A stretch of 5,827 bases of DNA from Candidatus Methanolliviera sp. GoM_oil. GTDB lineage: Archaea; Halobacteriota; Methanoliparia; Methanoliparales; Methanoliparaceae. The position numbers were made by a program, and so were the translations under genes. Shown here one piece after another: positions 5,668 to 5,827 of this stretch; positions within the stretch are counted from its first letter, which is position 1; the number at the start of each line of letters is the position of its first letter. The stretch lies in NCBI GenBank assembly GCA_902158735.1, contig CABGHG010000113.1, positions 1-5,827 on the forward strand, in the 5' to 3' direction. The notes under the pieces are model-generated. The model did no database searches. It had not been told where the DNA came from and worked only from the letters and a program-made list of their open reading frames with translations.

Positions 5668-5827
5668 TGGATGTAGGATCCGTCTTCTGGGACTGGGGTA
5701 TTCCAACCCCCGCCTCAATATTAGAATGTCGGGAGGTTATGGACAAAAATATTCCGATCATCGGAAGTGGGGGAATTCGAAGTGGTCTGGATGTTGCAAA
5801 GGCAATAGCTCTCGGAGCTGATATGAC
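5667..5827 (+). CDS. fni: Type 2 isopentenyl-diphosphate isomerase, C-terminal part in the -1 frame (partial at window edge)
   Basis: Reading from the ATG at 5667 gives MDVGSVFWDWGIPTPASILE and then PIIGSGGIRSGLDVAKAIAL-GADM. These are the conserved C-terminal FMN-phosphate-binding and barrel-closing motifs of the isomerase, so the segment belongs to the same ancestral gene as 4909-5667. The frame is open back to 5598, just after a TAA at 5595-5597, and residues such as FAAAEKEEDEIL before the ATG also look coding. The ATG shares its A with the TAA stop of the upstream frame (TAATG), so a separately translated second polypeptide is formally possible. A broken or mis-sequenced single gene is more likely. 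The gene runs off the window. Confidence 0.8.
   Translation, partial: MDVGSVFWDWGIPTPASILECREVMDKNIPIIGSGGIRSGLDVAKAIALGADM

Noticed and set aside
5419..5718. Minus-strand 99-codon open frame
   Set aside because: It is antisense to fni and the translation is arginine/serine-rich without a pattern.
1..5827. CRISPR array, tRNA or rRNA genes
   Set aside because: No regularly spaced repeats and no tRNA- or rRNA-like sequence were seen on either strand. The only repeated hairpins are the two ends of the insertion element.

Overview
The window looks archaeal and probably euryarchaeal, from a thermophilic methanogen, an anaerobic methane or alkane oxidiser, or a relative. The evidence is the pair of enzymes that makes cyclic 2,3-diphosphoglycerate, a type 2 isopentenyl-diphosphate isomerase, A/T-rich promoter boxes about 25 bases upstream of likely transcript starts, and Shine-Dalgarno-led and apparently leaderless genes side by side. 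The lineage cannot be fixed from sequence alone.

Left third (1 to about 1915, minus strand): an IS200/IS605-family element. It has an intact HUH/Y1 transposase (tnpA), an overlapping tnpB with complete RuvC and zinc-ribbon motifs, and matching subterminal hairpins at both ends. The tnpB frame does not stop at the element's right end. It runs in frame into what looks like the C-terminal part of a ribbon-helix-helix plus winged-helix regulator and is still open at base 1, so the window edge truncates it. The missing N-terminal part of that regulator is not found on the other side of the element.

Middle (1972-4619): a small carboxymuconolactone-decarboxylase/AhpD-like gene on the plus strand, whose promoter lies only about 25-40 bases from the element's left end. 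It converges on a two-gene minus-strand operon, cpgS then pgk2. 2-Phosphoglycerate kinase makes 2,3-diphosphoglycerate and cyclic 2,3-diphosphoglycerate synthetase closes it to the cyclic compound, an intracellular solute and phosphate/carbon store known from thermophilic methanogens. The genes are coupled by a stop/start overlap, and the operon begins with a TTG codon supported by a strong Shine-Dalgarno site and a TATA box.

Right part (4620-5827): a divergent intergenic region, then fni (type 2 isopentenyl-diphosphate isomerase, archaeal lipid precursor synthesis). The fni frame breaks near its C-terminal third. Frame 1 stops at 5667, while the conserved C-terminal motifs continue in the -1 frame to the window edge. 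This may be a real split or frameshift, or a one-base sequencing or assembly error.

The most interesting items are the TnpB-regulator read-through fusion with its predicted guide RNA over the junction, and the break in fni, which coincides with a slippery-like run and a TAATG stop/start.
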